NCBI GenBank assembly: GCA_002707365.1
Contig: PAMQ01000014.1
Span: 10,638-74,637 of the forward strand
Reading direction: 5' to 3'
DNA length: 64,000 bases
Source of the DNA: Trueperaceae bacterium
Lineage (GTDB): Bacteria > Deinococcota > Deinococci > Deinococcales > Trueperaceae
The position numbers and the translations under genes are program-made. Within the stretch, counting starts at the first letter, position 1. Each line of letters starts with the position of its first letter. Below the pieces are notes generated by a model. The model ran no database searches. It had not been told where the DNA came from and was given only the letters and a program-made list of their open reading frames with translations. This document shows positions 45,306-54,312 of this stretch, one piece after another.

Positions 45306-45678
45306 AAACTTCAGTATTAGAGGTTATTTGGTTGTTAGGGTGGGAAAAGTGAGTACGAGTTTCTACACAGGTATTAGTGACGTCCTGGACCTAGCTTGTT
45401 TTGATCCCCAAAGCCTCGTCCAAAGTAGTGAGAGAACAAGAAGTCCTACGAATTGATCTATTGCCCTGGACCGCCACCGATCTGGCCGAAAACCTGTTAC
45501 CAAATGTAAAACATAATCAGGTAAATTCGTAACGACCTACCGTAGGTTACGGATCCTGTGAAAATAGCGACCTTACGATCTAGAAGATAACTTTGTGTCA
45601 AAGTTTATGCGTTCGGTTCTTAATAACGTTCTTCTAGTGCCATCTCCTCACCCTAAGTCCTGAATCAGGTAGGGTCAT
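45306..45678. other. Intergenic region between surf1 and transaldolase
   Basis: The flanking genes converge. A hairpin at 45528-45551 (CCTAC/GTAGG extended by CGTAA/TTACG with a bulge) may serve as terminator. A 35-codon GTG frame at 45349-45456 follows GGGTGGGAAAA but shows no recognisable sequence. Nothing else seen. Confidence 0.4.
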
Positions 45679-46800
45679 TTATCCCGCTGCTTTGTTCACC
45701 GCTTCAGCTAGAGTGCCCATTAAGCTGTCGAAAGGAGAGATGAACTTCGCCACGCCTTCGTCCTCGAGTTGCTGGGTGCATTCGTCAAGATTTATACCTA
45801 GCCCTGGAAGTGTAGCTAAGGCTTTGCGTGAGTCATCAATACCCGTTTCCATCCTATCCGCAGGCTCACCATGATCCCTGTACGCATCAAGGGTGTTTAC
45901 TGGAAGAGTATTAACTGTGTCCTGACCAATTAGCGGTTCGATGTACATTACGTCTGCGTAATCGGGATTTTTAGTACTTGTTGAGGCCCAAAGTAAGCGT
46001 TGTGTTGCTGCTCCAGCATTAGCAAGGGAGCTGAACTTTTTGGTGCTAAAAACTTCCTTGTATATTTGGTACGCTTCCTTGGCGCTAGCAATTGCGATTG
46101 TTCCTCTTAAGGCAAGGATATCTTTGGCAGACATACTATTTTGTTGAGCAGCTTTCTCAAGCATGGGGTCTAGCAGCACATCAATGCGGCTTAAAAAGAA
46201 ACTTGCTACCGATGCAACCTTTTCGACAGAATGTCCTGCTGCGTGCCTTTGTTCCAAGCCAGCTACGTATGCCTCAGCAACCTCGCGATAACGCGGTAGG
46301 CCGAAAAGCAGAGTCACATTCACGTTAATACCCTCTTTTATGAGGCTAGTTATGGCAGGTAACCCTGCAGCTGTACCCGGAACTTTTATGAAAACATTTG
46401 GCCTCGCTAGCCTGGTCCAGAGATGACGTGCTTCGCGGATAGTGCCTTCAGTGTCGTGGGCTAGGTGCGGGTTTACCTCTAAGCTTACGTAACCAAAGCG
46501 GCCACCACTGGCGTCGTAGGTGGGGCGAAAAAGATCCGCAGCTACTTGAATGTCCTCAACGACAAGGTCTTCATATATATCTATTACTTTCATTCCATCC
46601 TTAACCCGTTTAGCGATAGCATCGTCGTAGTCATTAGTTTCGGCAATTGCCGTTTGGAAGATTGCTGGGTTTGAAGTAACACCACGCAAGCCGTCACGAT
46701 CGATTAGGGTTTGCAGAAAGCCATCAGTAAGCATGCTCCTGCGGATTTCATCCATGTACACGGATTGTCCGTAGGTCTGTAGAGCCTTTAGTGGGTTCAT
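45679..46800 (-). CDS. tal: Transaldolase
   Basis: Pentose phosphate enzyme moving a dihydroxyacetone unit between sugar phosphates. The 373-residue form with TSNPAIFQ near the N-terminus, the strand FIKVPGT and STSTKNPDYADVMYIEPLIG is the long TAL type of actinobacteria and Deinococcota. GAGGGAG stands eight bases before the ATG. Alone, no other pentose phosphate gene next to it. Confidence 0.93.
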   Translation of the reverse strand: MNPLKALQTYGQSVYMDEIRRSMLTDGFLQTLIDRDGLRGVTSNPAIFQTAIAETNDYDDAIAKRVKDGMKVIDIYEDLVVEDIQVAADLFRPTYDASGGRFGYVSLEVNPHLAHDTEGTIREARHLWTRLARPNVFIKVPGTAAGLPAITSLIKEGINVNVTLLFGLPRYREVAEAYVAGLEQRHAAGHSVEKVASVASFFLSRIDVLLDPMLEKAAQQNSMSAKDILALRGTIAIASAKEAYQIYKEVFSTKKFSSLANAGAATQRLLWASTSTKNPDYADVMYIEPLIGQDTVNTLPVNTLDAYRDHGEPADRMETGIDDSRKALATLPGLGINLDECTQQLEDEGVAKFISPFDSLMGTLAEAVNKAAG

Positions 46801-47122
46801 TTAATATTCTCCCTCGTTACCAATGTCGATTTGGGGCTAATTTGCCCAGCTGGCGACATGTTACTCCATACAATACCGGCTGTGGCGACCGAGGTGCGTT
46901 ACAGATACACCAAGGACTTGTCTCAAATATAAACTGTTCGAATATTTTGAGAGCAGAAAGTGGTGATTTAGATGTCGAGTTGGTATAATCTAAATCTCAA
47001 ATAATTGCGTATTTGAAGGCTATTGGCATACATAAAAGATCGGGATTACGTCTTTCGTGGAGATCTTTATTTTGCACCTATAACTTTGACTTCGTCCTAC
47101 TTCATGTTCAGAAGAGGTAGCC
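46801..47122. other. Intergenic region upstream of transaldolase
   Basis: AT-rich region with short inverted repeats built on CTCAAATA words (46923-46953 and near 47000) and a TATAAT at 46984-46989. It should hold the tal promoter on the minus strand; no gene seen. Confidence 0.4.
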
Positions 47123-47695
47123 CTAGGTCTCATAATCCTGTAATAGTTTAGCGTCCTCCATAGTGTCTACATCCCACCCATTTTCAAGTTTTACGGCAGT
47201 AACCGGTTTTTCTGGTCTATCGAGAGATTTAGCTCCATTCTCTCCCCGTAATTCTAGGAGAGCAGAAAAGTAGGGGCGGGCTATAACCGCGGGAGCCCCA
47301 CGGACGCCCTGATAGCAAGAGAGCACAAGTGGAGCTCCATTTGTTTTATGGGTTTTTAGAAGGGATCTAAGGTGGCTAGTTGGGACAAAAGGTTGATCAG
47401 GCAAGATCACAAGGATTGCCTCAACTTCTGGTTCTAGGTTTCTTACAGCTGTCCGGAGGGATGAGGACAAGCCCTCGGTCCAATTCGGATTTTCCACAAC
47501 AATAGCCCCAGAACATTCAGCCTCTCGTCGGTAAATATCACCATAAGCACCAACTACAGTTAACACTTGATTAGTTACGCAGGAAGCCCGCTGTATTGCG
47601 TTCGCTAGCAATGTTTTTCCACGGTGCTCAAGCAAAAGCTTTGGTTGTCCCATCCGCCTGCTTTTCCCTCCAGCCATTACCACAGCAGTAATCAT
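47123..47695 (-). CDS. MobA/MocA-like molybdenum cofactor nucleotidyltransferase
   Basis: GT-A-fold nucleotidyltransferase of 190 residues with AGGKSRRMGQPKLLLEHRGK at the N-terminus, LPDQPFV as the metal-binding region and GVRGAPAV near the C-terminal third. This pattern fits the MocA branch (CTP addition to molybdopterin) better than MobA. The start at 47695 has GGAGG just before it. It is divergent from xdhC, whose product inserts molybdenum cofactor into xanthine dehydrogenase-type enzymes, so the two likely serve the same enzyme. Confidence 0.85.
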   Translation of the reverse strand: MITAVVMAGGKSRRMGQPKLLLEHRGKTLLANAIQRASCVTNQVLTVVGAYGDIYRREAECSGAIVVENPNWTEGLSSSLRTAVRNLEPEVEAILVILPDQPFVPTSHLRSLLKTHKTNGAPLVLSCYQGVRGAPAVIARPYFSALLELRGENGAKSLDRPEKPVTAVKLENGWDVDTMEDAKLLQDYET

Positions 47696-48166
47696 CGGTC
47701 CTCCGCAAGGCAATTTTTAAAGATTGGCATGTTTTCAAAATCATAGGTTGAAATGTACATATAGCTGAATGGAACAACAGTATTAATGCTAGTAGTTATT
47801 GAAAGGTGCCCTAGGTTTCTAGCAAGGGGGTTCAGCCGTACACGTTTAGTGTCCTGGTGTTTAATGGTTTTCATAATAAAACGAAAAAGCCTCCAGAATC
47901 CTACCGTCTTAGCCTGTTACTCACTGCAGTCGATGGATCCACGATATTCTTTTGTCTCCAGTACTGGCTGGCAATTAGTTAGTATATATAAGTCGATGGA
48001 AAATCTGAACACTTTGGTGAAGATGGATAAATATAAATATTTCTGGGAAATTATCAATAAATTGGTTCTTAATATGATCATTTACAGACGCCTCCGGTAG
48101 TAGCATGCTTTTGAGGGTTACTCTTTGGACTAGACTTGTTAGCGGAGGTTTGCATCGGGAGTTCAT
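47696..48166. other. Divergent promoter region of the MocA-like gene and xdhC
   Basis: AT-rich, with no frame showing a recognisable protein. Long open frames on both strands here look random in composition. A GGAGG lies in the last 30 nt before xdhC. Confidence 0.45.
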
Positions 48167-49249
48167 ATGATCGAAACGTTTAGATTGATTGAGCAGGCAA
48201 AAGAAGCGGTAGATGAAGGGTATAAGGTTGCGATGGCTACAGTAGTGGCTGTTGAAGGTTCCGCGTATCGCCACGAGGGTGCCAAGTTAATTATTTTTGA
48301 CGAAAGGCCACCCTTAGGACTCATTTCAGGTGGTTGTCTAGAGGGAGAAGTTGCGGCAATTGCTCGGGAGGTCTTTAGGGAAGGGCAGGTTCAGCGTGAA
48401 AGTTTTGATCTTCGAGAAGATGAAATTTTTGGCCTTGGTTCTGGATGTGGTGGCGTAATCGACATCGTCATAGAAGAGCTTGGCCTAAACAATGTCTTTG
48501 AGTTTTGGAGTACTGCAGTTATTGCTCGGCTTCCCGTTGTGCGGGTTCTGATAATTTCCTCAGAACGCCAGGATGTTGTACTAGGAGAGGACCTTATCAT
48601 TGTTGATGGGGAGGTGCCTGTTGGAAGTCTCGTTGATCCTATCCTCAAAAAATTCGCAATGAAGACTGCCGAAGACCTTCTTTCTCAGAGAAATCCAGAA
48701 ACTAAATCGGTAAACATAAATGGTGTTGAGATGTTGTTAGACGTTACCCTACCGCCTCCAGAATTTACTTTGTTTGGGGCGGGATTAGATGCCCAACCAG
48801 TGGCAAACTTGGCGAGACGCTGTGGTTTCCAAGTTACGGTTGTTGACCCTCGTCAGGACTTCTTGAGTCAGGACCGTTTCCCGGGTGCAACTCTCATCCA
48901 AATTCACCCAGTTGCTTACCAGGAGCAACTAAACTTCGGTTGCAACACTGCAGTTGTCATTATGAATCATCATTATGAGCGGGATCGTCATGCTCTTCGC
49001 TTCGCCTTGCAATCGAGAGCGCCTTATGTTGGCGTACTAGGACCCAGTCATAGGTTTCACAAACTCTTAGAAGAGCTCAAAGGTCAAGGGTTTGTGCCGA
49101 CTAAAGAGCAGTTAGATAAGGTTTATAACCCTATTGGACTAGCTATCGGCGCTGAGGGCCCAGAGGAAATTGCGGTTAGCGTTGTAAGTGAGGTTCTTGC
49201 TTTTTTACGTGGGAAAAAGGGCGGCATGCTAAGAAAAGCTTTTGAGTAA
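48167..49249 (+). CDS. xdhC: XdhC/CoxI-family molybdenum cofactor insertion protein
   Basis: 360-residue protein binding molybdenum cofactor and delivering it, in sulfurated form, to xanthine dehydrogenase-family enzymes. The N-terminal domain has AYRHEGAKL, SGGCLEGE and GLGSGCGG; the C-terminal half is a Rossmann domain with FTLFGAGLDAQPVANLA and VVDPR. The enzyme it serves is not in the window. Confidence 0.92.
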   Translation: MIETFRLIEQAKEAVDEGYKVAMATVVAVEGSAYRHEGAKLIIFDERPPLGLISGGCLEGEVAAIAREVFREGQVQRESFDLREDEIFGLGSGCGGVIDIVIEELGLNNVFEFWSTAVIARLPVVRVLIISSERQDVVLGEDLIIVDGEVPVGSLVDPILKKFAMKTAEDLLSQRNPETKSVNINGVEMLLDVTLPPPEFTLFGAGLDAQPVANLARRCGFQVTVVDPRQDFLSQDRFPGATLIQIHPVAYQEQLNFGCNTAVVIMNHHYERDRHALRFALQSRAPYVGVLGPSHRFHKLLEELKGQGFVPTKEQLDKVYNPIGLAIGAEGPEEIAVSVVSEVLAFLRGKKGGMLRKAFE

Positions 49250-49304
49250 TCAAAACTGGTGCGGGTTCCTGATCAACATTTAATGAAGGGTATCTGTGGC
49301 TCCA

Positions 49305-51107
49305 CTAGGGTTTAGGTTGTTCTGATGCCACTATCACAATTTCTAACACGTACATACCTCCGTTACGGTCTGAAATGTAAATCCAAGGCTCTCCCGGGAC
49401 TTTGTGTACGCCCCAGATATCCTGGTCGCCACCGTTGCTCAACCGAAAAGAGGGCCCGCTGGTCCGATATCGGCTAATCTCTACTGGTTTGTAGGGATTG
49501 CTAATATCTAAAACTACGAGACCTTCGGCATACCACGAGATATAAGCTAGGTTATCTTCGACGATTACGTTATGACTTGAGAGGATACCTCGTGCACAAG
49601 TATTTGTGTCAGGATTAGCACTGCACTCGGTGTTGAATGTCGAAGCTAGAATAGGAACCCTTGGATCAGTGTAATCCCAAATCCTTACACCCCCCCAACC
49701 GTTAGGGGCTGTCTTAACTCGTATAGTGGCCCCAGTAGTACCCGGAGTTAGTTGGTTAATATGTTTGACTCCACCGAGAGCAAGGCCTGCTCCGTGATTT
49801 ACAAAGACTGCAGGTAGATTAACTTGGTTTCTAGCCCCCATTGTGATTGTTTCGGCACCACCAGTTTGATGGTTGAATACGACTGCGGCAGTGTATCCAA
49901 GGTTCAGCGCCTGGTCTAGTTTTGAGGAAAAGGAACATTCACCTCGTAGAATTAGGGCTACTTGCCCCTTACTAGTTGGTTTGCTCATAGAATCACAACC
50001 AAGGCCAAGGTAGACGGTTGGTCCTGACAATGACTCTTCTGGAAGTGTTTTTATGCGCCGAGTGAACGTCCCCTCTACAGCTGGGTATGATTGAGCTTCT
50101 TCCGTATTCATAATTGTGACTTCTGTGCCGTGGGAATTAAAGTCTTCTGCTCCCTCAACTACGATCCGGCCATCGTCAGTCGGCCACACCGAATGACTGT
50201 TGACTTCGCCGTGGCCACTGTCTAGTTCAAGTGCCACTGATAGTACTTGTGGCTGAGAGAGGTCTGCGAGGTCCAAGAGAATCAGGCCAGCATCCCAGTG
50301 AGCTAGGTAAGCAAGTTTCCCATCAGGTGTAACGTAAAGGTCGTGCAGGTTTCGGCCTCGCATTTGCCCAAAACCTCCCGCTAGATAACTTTCTACCTCA
50401 TTTATAAATTCCAGATCACTAGTTGTTTCCCAATTTACATATGGCCAACGTAATGCTTCAGCACCGAAATAACCGATTCGATTGACATTACTAGGGTTGC
50501 TAATGTCGAAAATTTGGAAAGATCCAATAGTTGTATTGACTTGTGAAGCAACGTAGTCACTTCCTTCACGGTGGAAAAGATACAAGTTGTGCACTCCCAC
50601 ATTAGTTTCGCCGACATTAGTGCGGGAAAACTTGTTGACTGAATTGGTTTCCACGTGGGCTAAGTGTATGGGTAGATGCGGATCGGACACATCGTAAACT
50701 TCGAACCCGCCAGGCCCTCCTGGCTCACAGGACTCATTTGAATGTACTAGGCGCACCCCGCCCACCATGGCAGCCACCTTTACATCGTTGCTTCGGCTAC
50801 CCTTTACAGAAGGAAGAGCACCAATTCTTTGGGGGTTTTTAGGATCATCAACACTGTAAATTTGAATTCCTGAATCATCTACTTCACCAGTACCACAGTG
50901 CCTTTCCGATGTTCCCAGATAGGCGACTCCATCATGGGTCCAAACATCGGTATTGCCCAGGGGTATAAGACGTTCTGCATGTCCTACAAGTTCTAAAATC
51001 ATTGTTGAATTGTTTCCCGGTCCATTACTTATGATGTTGTTCGTGGCTTTGGCATAAGTAGTAATCGAGAAGCAGATTAGGGTTATGAAGGCAAGTATCA
51101 ATACCAA
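49305..51107 (-). CDS. Secreted LVIVD beta-propeller protein with PA domain
   Basis: 600-residue exported protein with an N-terminal hydrophobic signal (1-19). LVIVD-type blades are seen as IQIYSVDDPKNPQRIG, FEVYDVSDPHLPIHLA, FQIFDISNPSNVNRIG and LVVLDISNPYKPVEIS, forming a propeller. A protease-associated (PA) domain is inserted at roughly 365-460 (SGPTVYLGLGCDS, then VALILRGECSFSSKLDQA). Likely a surface binding or scaffold protein. It sits downstream of the Rieske gene with about 95 nt between, but is probably not part of the ccm operon. Confidence 0.8.
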   Translation of the reverse strand: MVLILAFITLICFSITTYAKATNNIISNGPGNNSTMILELVGHAERLIPLGNTDVWTHDGVAYLGTSERHCGTGEVDDSGIQIYSVDDPKNPQRIGALPSVKGSRSNDVKVAAMVGGVRLVHSNESCEPGGPGGFEVYDVSDPHLPIHLAHVETNSVNKFSRTNVGETNVGVHNLYLFHREGSDYVASQVNTTIGSFQIFDISNPSNVNRIGYFGAEALRWPYVNWETTSDLEFINEVESYLAGGFGQMRGRNLHDLYVTPDGKLAYLAHWDAGLILLDLADLSQPQVLSVALELDSGHGEVNSHSVWPTDDGRIVVEGAEDFNSHGTEVTIMNTEEAQSYPAVEGTFTRRIKTLPEESLSGPTVYLGLGCDSMSKPTSKGQVALILRGECSFSSKLDQALNLGYTAAVVFNHQTGGAETITMGARNQVNLPAVFVNHGAGLALGGVKHINQLTPGTTGATIRVKTAPNGWGGVRIWDYTDPRVPILASTFNTECSANPDTNTCARGILSSHNVIVEDNLAYISWYAEGLVVLDISNPYKPVEISRYRTSGPSFRLSNGGDQDIWGVHKVPGEPWIYISDRNGGMYVLEIVIVASEQPKP

Positions 51108-51201
51108 AACGAGATTGACCCGTAATTTCGTTAATAACGAATAGTTTGGGGTTACGCGAAGCAGAAAATAGGAGACTATGTAGGTAGGATACTACTCCTG
51201 C

Positions 51202-51801
51202 TCACGTTTCTCGGCCTGTTGCCCATACTTCGTTACCGCGAAGCTCAAGTCGTATACGAGGTAAAGGGAGGACGGCCGGGCCACTTAAAACCTTTCCTGC
51301 TTTCCCTGGGTCAAAGACACTCAGATGGCATGCACAGGTTAATGCTGGGCTGTAGACCCTCTGGTTAAAAGCTACGGCTATGGATTCTAGATTCCGATTC
51401 AGATTTACTAAGCACCCTTGGTGAGTACAGATGCGGCTGAAAGCGATTAGGTAAACCCCGTCCTGAATTTTGATCCCACCTGGAACTAGTGTAGTCAATC
51501 GTAATGCGATAGATGGCACATTATCAAAAGTGAATCCCTGTTCACTCCAAGGTTCTGCAAAATTTGACAGGTCGGAAACAAGAACTTCCGGACCTTCATC
51601 AAATTGAGGGCGCTCTGCAGGTCGGCCTTTATTGAAGTGGACTCTGTAAGCCCGATAAAATCCGTAGGTTCCACCTAAGAGTGCAGCTAAGACTGGGAGC
51701 CTCCACAACCAGGAAATAAACCACCGCCTTTTCTCATCGATCGGTTTATCTGAGCTGGGCTTAAAAGCGTCAAAGTTTTTGCTAGCATTCTTTTTTCTCA
51801 T
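51202..51801 (-). CDS. Rieske [2Fe-2S] domain protein at the end of the ccm operon
   Basis: 199-residue membrane-anchored Rieske protein. The N-terminus has KRRWFISWLW before a hydrophobic segment, a Tat-like signal or anchor. The cluster motifs are complete: CTHQGC and CACHLSVFD. It may be a quinol-oxidising subunit or an electron carrier to c-type cytochromes. No cytochrome b gene is adjacent. Its ATG overlaps the CcmI/cytochrome gene by four bases. Confidence 0.88.
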   Translation of the reverse strand: MRKKNASKNFDAFKPSSDKPIDEKRRWFISWLWRLPVLAALLGGTYGFYRAYRVHFNKGRPAERPQFDEGPEVLVSDLSNFAEPWSEQGFTFDNVPSIALRLTTLVPGGIKIQDGVYLIAFSRICTHQGCLVNLNRNLESIAVAFNQRVYSPALTCACHLSVFDPGKAGKVLSGPAVLPLPRIRLELRGNEVWATGRET

Positions 51802-53282
51802 GGAGTGGTCGTAACTCCCTTTGCAACCCTATTAACCACGTAATCGACAAGTGTTTCAATGTCTGAATCCGATAGCTTTAAGTCGAATCCTGGCATAAGA
51901 TTGCGGCCAAACCGGATGATGTCACGCACGTTGGCTTTCCGTTCGGCATTTGGGTTGTTGGCCAGGGTGGTTCCTGAACCACCCTGGCCAAATGAACCAT
52001 GACACGTTGCGCAGTGGCTTTCGTAAAGTTGCTGACCTGAAAATGATGACGCCTCGAGCAGCATCTCTGCCCTAGCAATAAGATCAGGGACTGGTCCAGA
52101 TTCAATGGCGATTATTAGGTAGGATTCCCAAGTTTCTATAGCTTTGGCAAGGTTTTGCAGGTTGAAGTAACAGTGACCTAACATTAGTAGGCTTTCAGCG
52201 TCAGCTTCACCAATTGTTGTTAGGCGTTCCAACAGAACAACGGCTTCTTGAAGTCTGCCTGACAGGAAAAGAGATTGGCTAGCTCGCTTAAGTGCAAGTG
52301 GCTGGTCAGGATTTGATTCAGCCAATATTTGGAAATAGGTTTCGGTTGCGAGTAACTCATTGTCATGATTCCAGAGAGCTTCTGCCAAAGCTAGTCGGTT
52401 GCGTTCACTCGGGTTTTTTAAAGCCGTGGCATAAAGGGGTTCAATCTCACTTAGTGTTTCAAGACGAGCACTTATGTCAGACTCATCTTCTCCTCCTGAT
52501 TGAATTAAAAACTCCTGCCATGCTTGCCGGGCCTTGGTTAATCGTCCTAGTGAGTAGTAGAGCTCTCCTAGCGTGAAAAGGGTTTTAAGGTCCGTGGGTT
52601 CTACGGCTCTTGATAACTCTAATAGGTCAGTAGCGCCTTCTAGATTAGTTTGGAGGGTTAGGAAACCAAGGCGGCGGTATGCAATAGCTGGTACGGGCAG
52701 AGAACCATTAACTATCCTTTGATATATTTCTCCTGCCTCAACAACTTCACCTAGTTGCCAATAGGCATCAGCTAACGCTAGGAGGTTTTCGTTATTAGGT
52801 TTCTTGGTTGCTGCTCGTTGTAACTGCTTGATGGTACGACTTGCTTCTAAGTCTTTATCAAAGAAGGTGGTGATAGAAGAGTTTCCTACCCGGGGAAGCA
52901 CAAACGAACTTAGGGAGGCTGCGCTCGCTACAACAAATACCAACAAACTTATCAGCACTACCGGGGGACGACTTGAGACTGCTATTTGGCGAGAGGTCTG
53001 CGATCCGTCCAGGTCATGTTCTCGGGTATCGAGTGCCCGAAGGACTAGAGTAGCTTTTGCTTCGTAACGAGCTCTTAGGGCATCACGTTGGCTTTTAGGA
53101 AGATCTTCGCGAGATTCCAGTTCTAAGATGGCTTGGAAAAGAGCATCCCTTTCCTCTTCAAGATCTTGGAGAACAGGGTCATGAAGATCCGGTAAGGGGT
53201 CGGATTGATTAGAAAAGATCATTGGTAGGGCTACGTAAGCAGTAAGAATTACCGTGAACAAAACCAGGAGGATTTCGGTCAT
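51798..53282 (-). CDS. CcmI-like TPR protein fused to a c-type cytochrome domain
   Basis: 494-residue fusion. Residues 1-130 have two helices flanking a cytosolic coiled coil, the CcmI plan. Tetratricopeptide repeats run from about 145 to 400, and the C-terminus is a class I cytochrome c domain with CATCH (424-428) and an axial Met in MPGFD. CcmI presents apocytochrome to the heme lyase; here the chaperone carries its own heme domain. It overlaps ccmH and the Rieske gene by ATGA junctions. Confidence 0.88.
   Translation of the reverse strand: MTEILLVLFTVILTAYVALPMIFSNQSDPLPDLHDPVLQDLEEERDALFQAILELESREDLPKSQRDALRARYEAKATLVLRALDTREHDLDGSQTSRQIAVSSRPPVVLISLLVFVVASAASLSSFVLPRVGNSSITTFFDKDLEASRTIKQLQRAATKKPNNENLLALADAYWQLGEVVEAGEIYQRIVNGSLPVPAIAYRRLGFLTLQTNLEGATDLLELSRAVEPTDLKTLFTLGELYYSLGRLTKARQAWQEFLIQSGGEDESDISARLETLSEIEPLYATALKNPSERNRLALAEALWNHDNELLATETYFQILAESNPDQPLALKRASQSLFLSGRLQEAVVLLERLTTIGEADAESLLMLGHCYFNLQNLAKAIETWESYLIIAIESGPVPDLIARAEMLLEASSFSGQQLYESHCATCHGSFGQGGSGTTLANNPNAERKANVRDIIRFGRNLMPGFDLKLSDSDIETLVDYVVNRVAKGVTTTP
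51959..51990. repeat. Perfect 15-bp palindrome inside the CcmI/cytochrome gene
   Basis: TGGCCAGGGTGGTTC and its exact complement are separated by two bases. It encodes the Gly-rich loop FGQGGSGTTLAN just after the CATCH heme motif. Confidence 0.75.
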
Positions 53283-53776
53283 CTCCGAGCCTCCTCAACA
53301 GCCTTTCGTACTCTATTGAGATTGGCGTTATCAAGCTCAATAGAGTTTTTAGCAACGTTTTGCCATCGACGGAAGGAAACCGCTAGAAAGACTAAACCTA
53401 ATAGCGCAGCAAGAATTGGTAGGAGCCACAGCATCAGATGTACTCCCCGTTTCGGGGGGTCTAACAAAATCCAGTCGCCATAACGAGATTGAAAAAACGC
53501 GAGTATTTCTTGTTCACCTAGCCCCTGTTCTAGCTGTTCTTGAATTTTCCATCGCATTTCTATTGCTATCTGTACAGAGGATTCCGCCACGGATTCGGCT
53601 GTGCAAACTGGGCAACGCAGCTTGCGCCCAATGTCGAACACTTGCCGCTCGAGCTGCCTAACAGAATCCATTCGAGATTTAGCTTCTTCGGACTGCACGC
53701 TGTCTGCAATTGCCAATCCACCAATTACAGCCAAAAGGCCTAAAACCTGCCGCACAGAATTCGAGAGGTGCCTCAT
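53279..53776 (-). CDS. ccmH: Cytochrome c maturation protein CcmH
   Basis: Membrane-anchored thiol protein that reduces apocytochrome c heme sites with CcmG. LRCPVC (C55, C58) is followed by the usual IAIEMR helix and RYGDWILLDPP, with a C-terminal helix (about 115-135). A signal or anchor is at the N-terminus. ATGA overlaps on both sides. Confidence 0.92.
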   Translation of the reverse strand: MRHLSNSVRQVLGLLAVIGGLAIADSVQSEEAKSRMDSVRQLERQVFDIGRKLRCPVCTAESVAESSVQIAIEMRWKIQEQLEQGLGEQEILAFFQSRYGDWILLDPPKRGVHLMLWLLPILAALLGLVFLAVSFRRWQNVAKNSIELDNANLNRVRKAVEEARR

Positions 53777-54312
53777 CGGACTAATTTTCCAATTTGATTA
53801 TCAAGGGTAATTTTACTTAATGGGCCAGTATGTCGGTAAATAACTAAGCCTTCTGAATTTACAAAAAAGGTCTCAGGAACTCCGAACAAGCCATAATCGA
53901 TACTCAGGCTGCTTTGGGAGTCAAAAACGTTAGGGAACCCAAGGGCGAACTGGTCGACAAACTTCTGTCCTTCGTCACGCCTACCGGGGTCCTGTGTTTG
54001 GACTCCCACAAATAGAACTTCTGTGCCGTACTTACGCCAAGCCGTTGCTAATGCGGGTGCCTCTTGAAAACAGGGTGGGCACCATGAAGCCCAGAAGTTT
54101 ATGACCATTGGCTGGCCCTTATGCTCGGCTAAAGAAAAGTTCTCACCCAGGTTTTCCGCAAAACCTTTGTGTAAGGGAAGGGTGAAGTCCGGGGCGTGCT
54201 TACCGATAAGGTTCGAGGCGATTTCGCGGTCGGGCTTTCCTCGAAGTAACCCAAATAAGAATAGAGCACTCAGAACACCCGTGATTGCCACGATAAATAA
54301 CCAACGAGTCAT
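53773..54312 (-). CDS. ccmG: Thiol-disulfide protein CcmG/DsbE
   Basis: Thioredoxin-fold protein of 179 residues with an N-terminal anchor (4-21) and FWASWCPPC (C78, C81). It passes electrons from CcdA to CcmH or apocytochromes in the periplasm. GVPETFFVNSEGLV contains the cis-Pro loop. Coupled by ATGA overlaps to ccmF and ccmH. Confidence 0.93.
   Translation of the reverse strand: MTRWLFIVAITGVLSALFLFGLLRGKPDREIASNLIGKHAPDFTLPLHKGFAENLGENFSLAEHKGQPMVINFWASWCPPCFQEAPALATAWRKYGTEVLFVGVQTQDPGRRDEGQKFVDQFALGFPNVFDSQSSLSIDYGLFGVPETFFVNSEGLVIYRHTGPLSKITLDNQIGKLVR

Noticed and set aside
47786-48100. 104-codon open frame upstream of xdhC
   Set aside because: Composition looks random, AT-rich, with no ribosome site or recognisable motif; an overlapping frame on the other strand is equally long.
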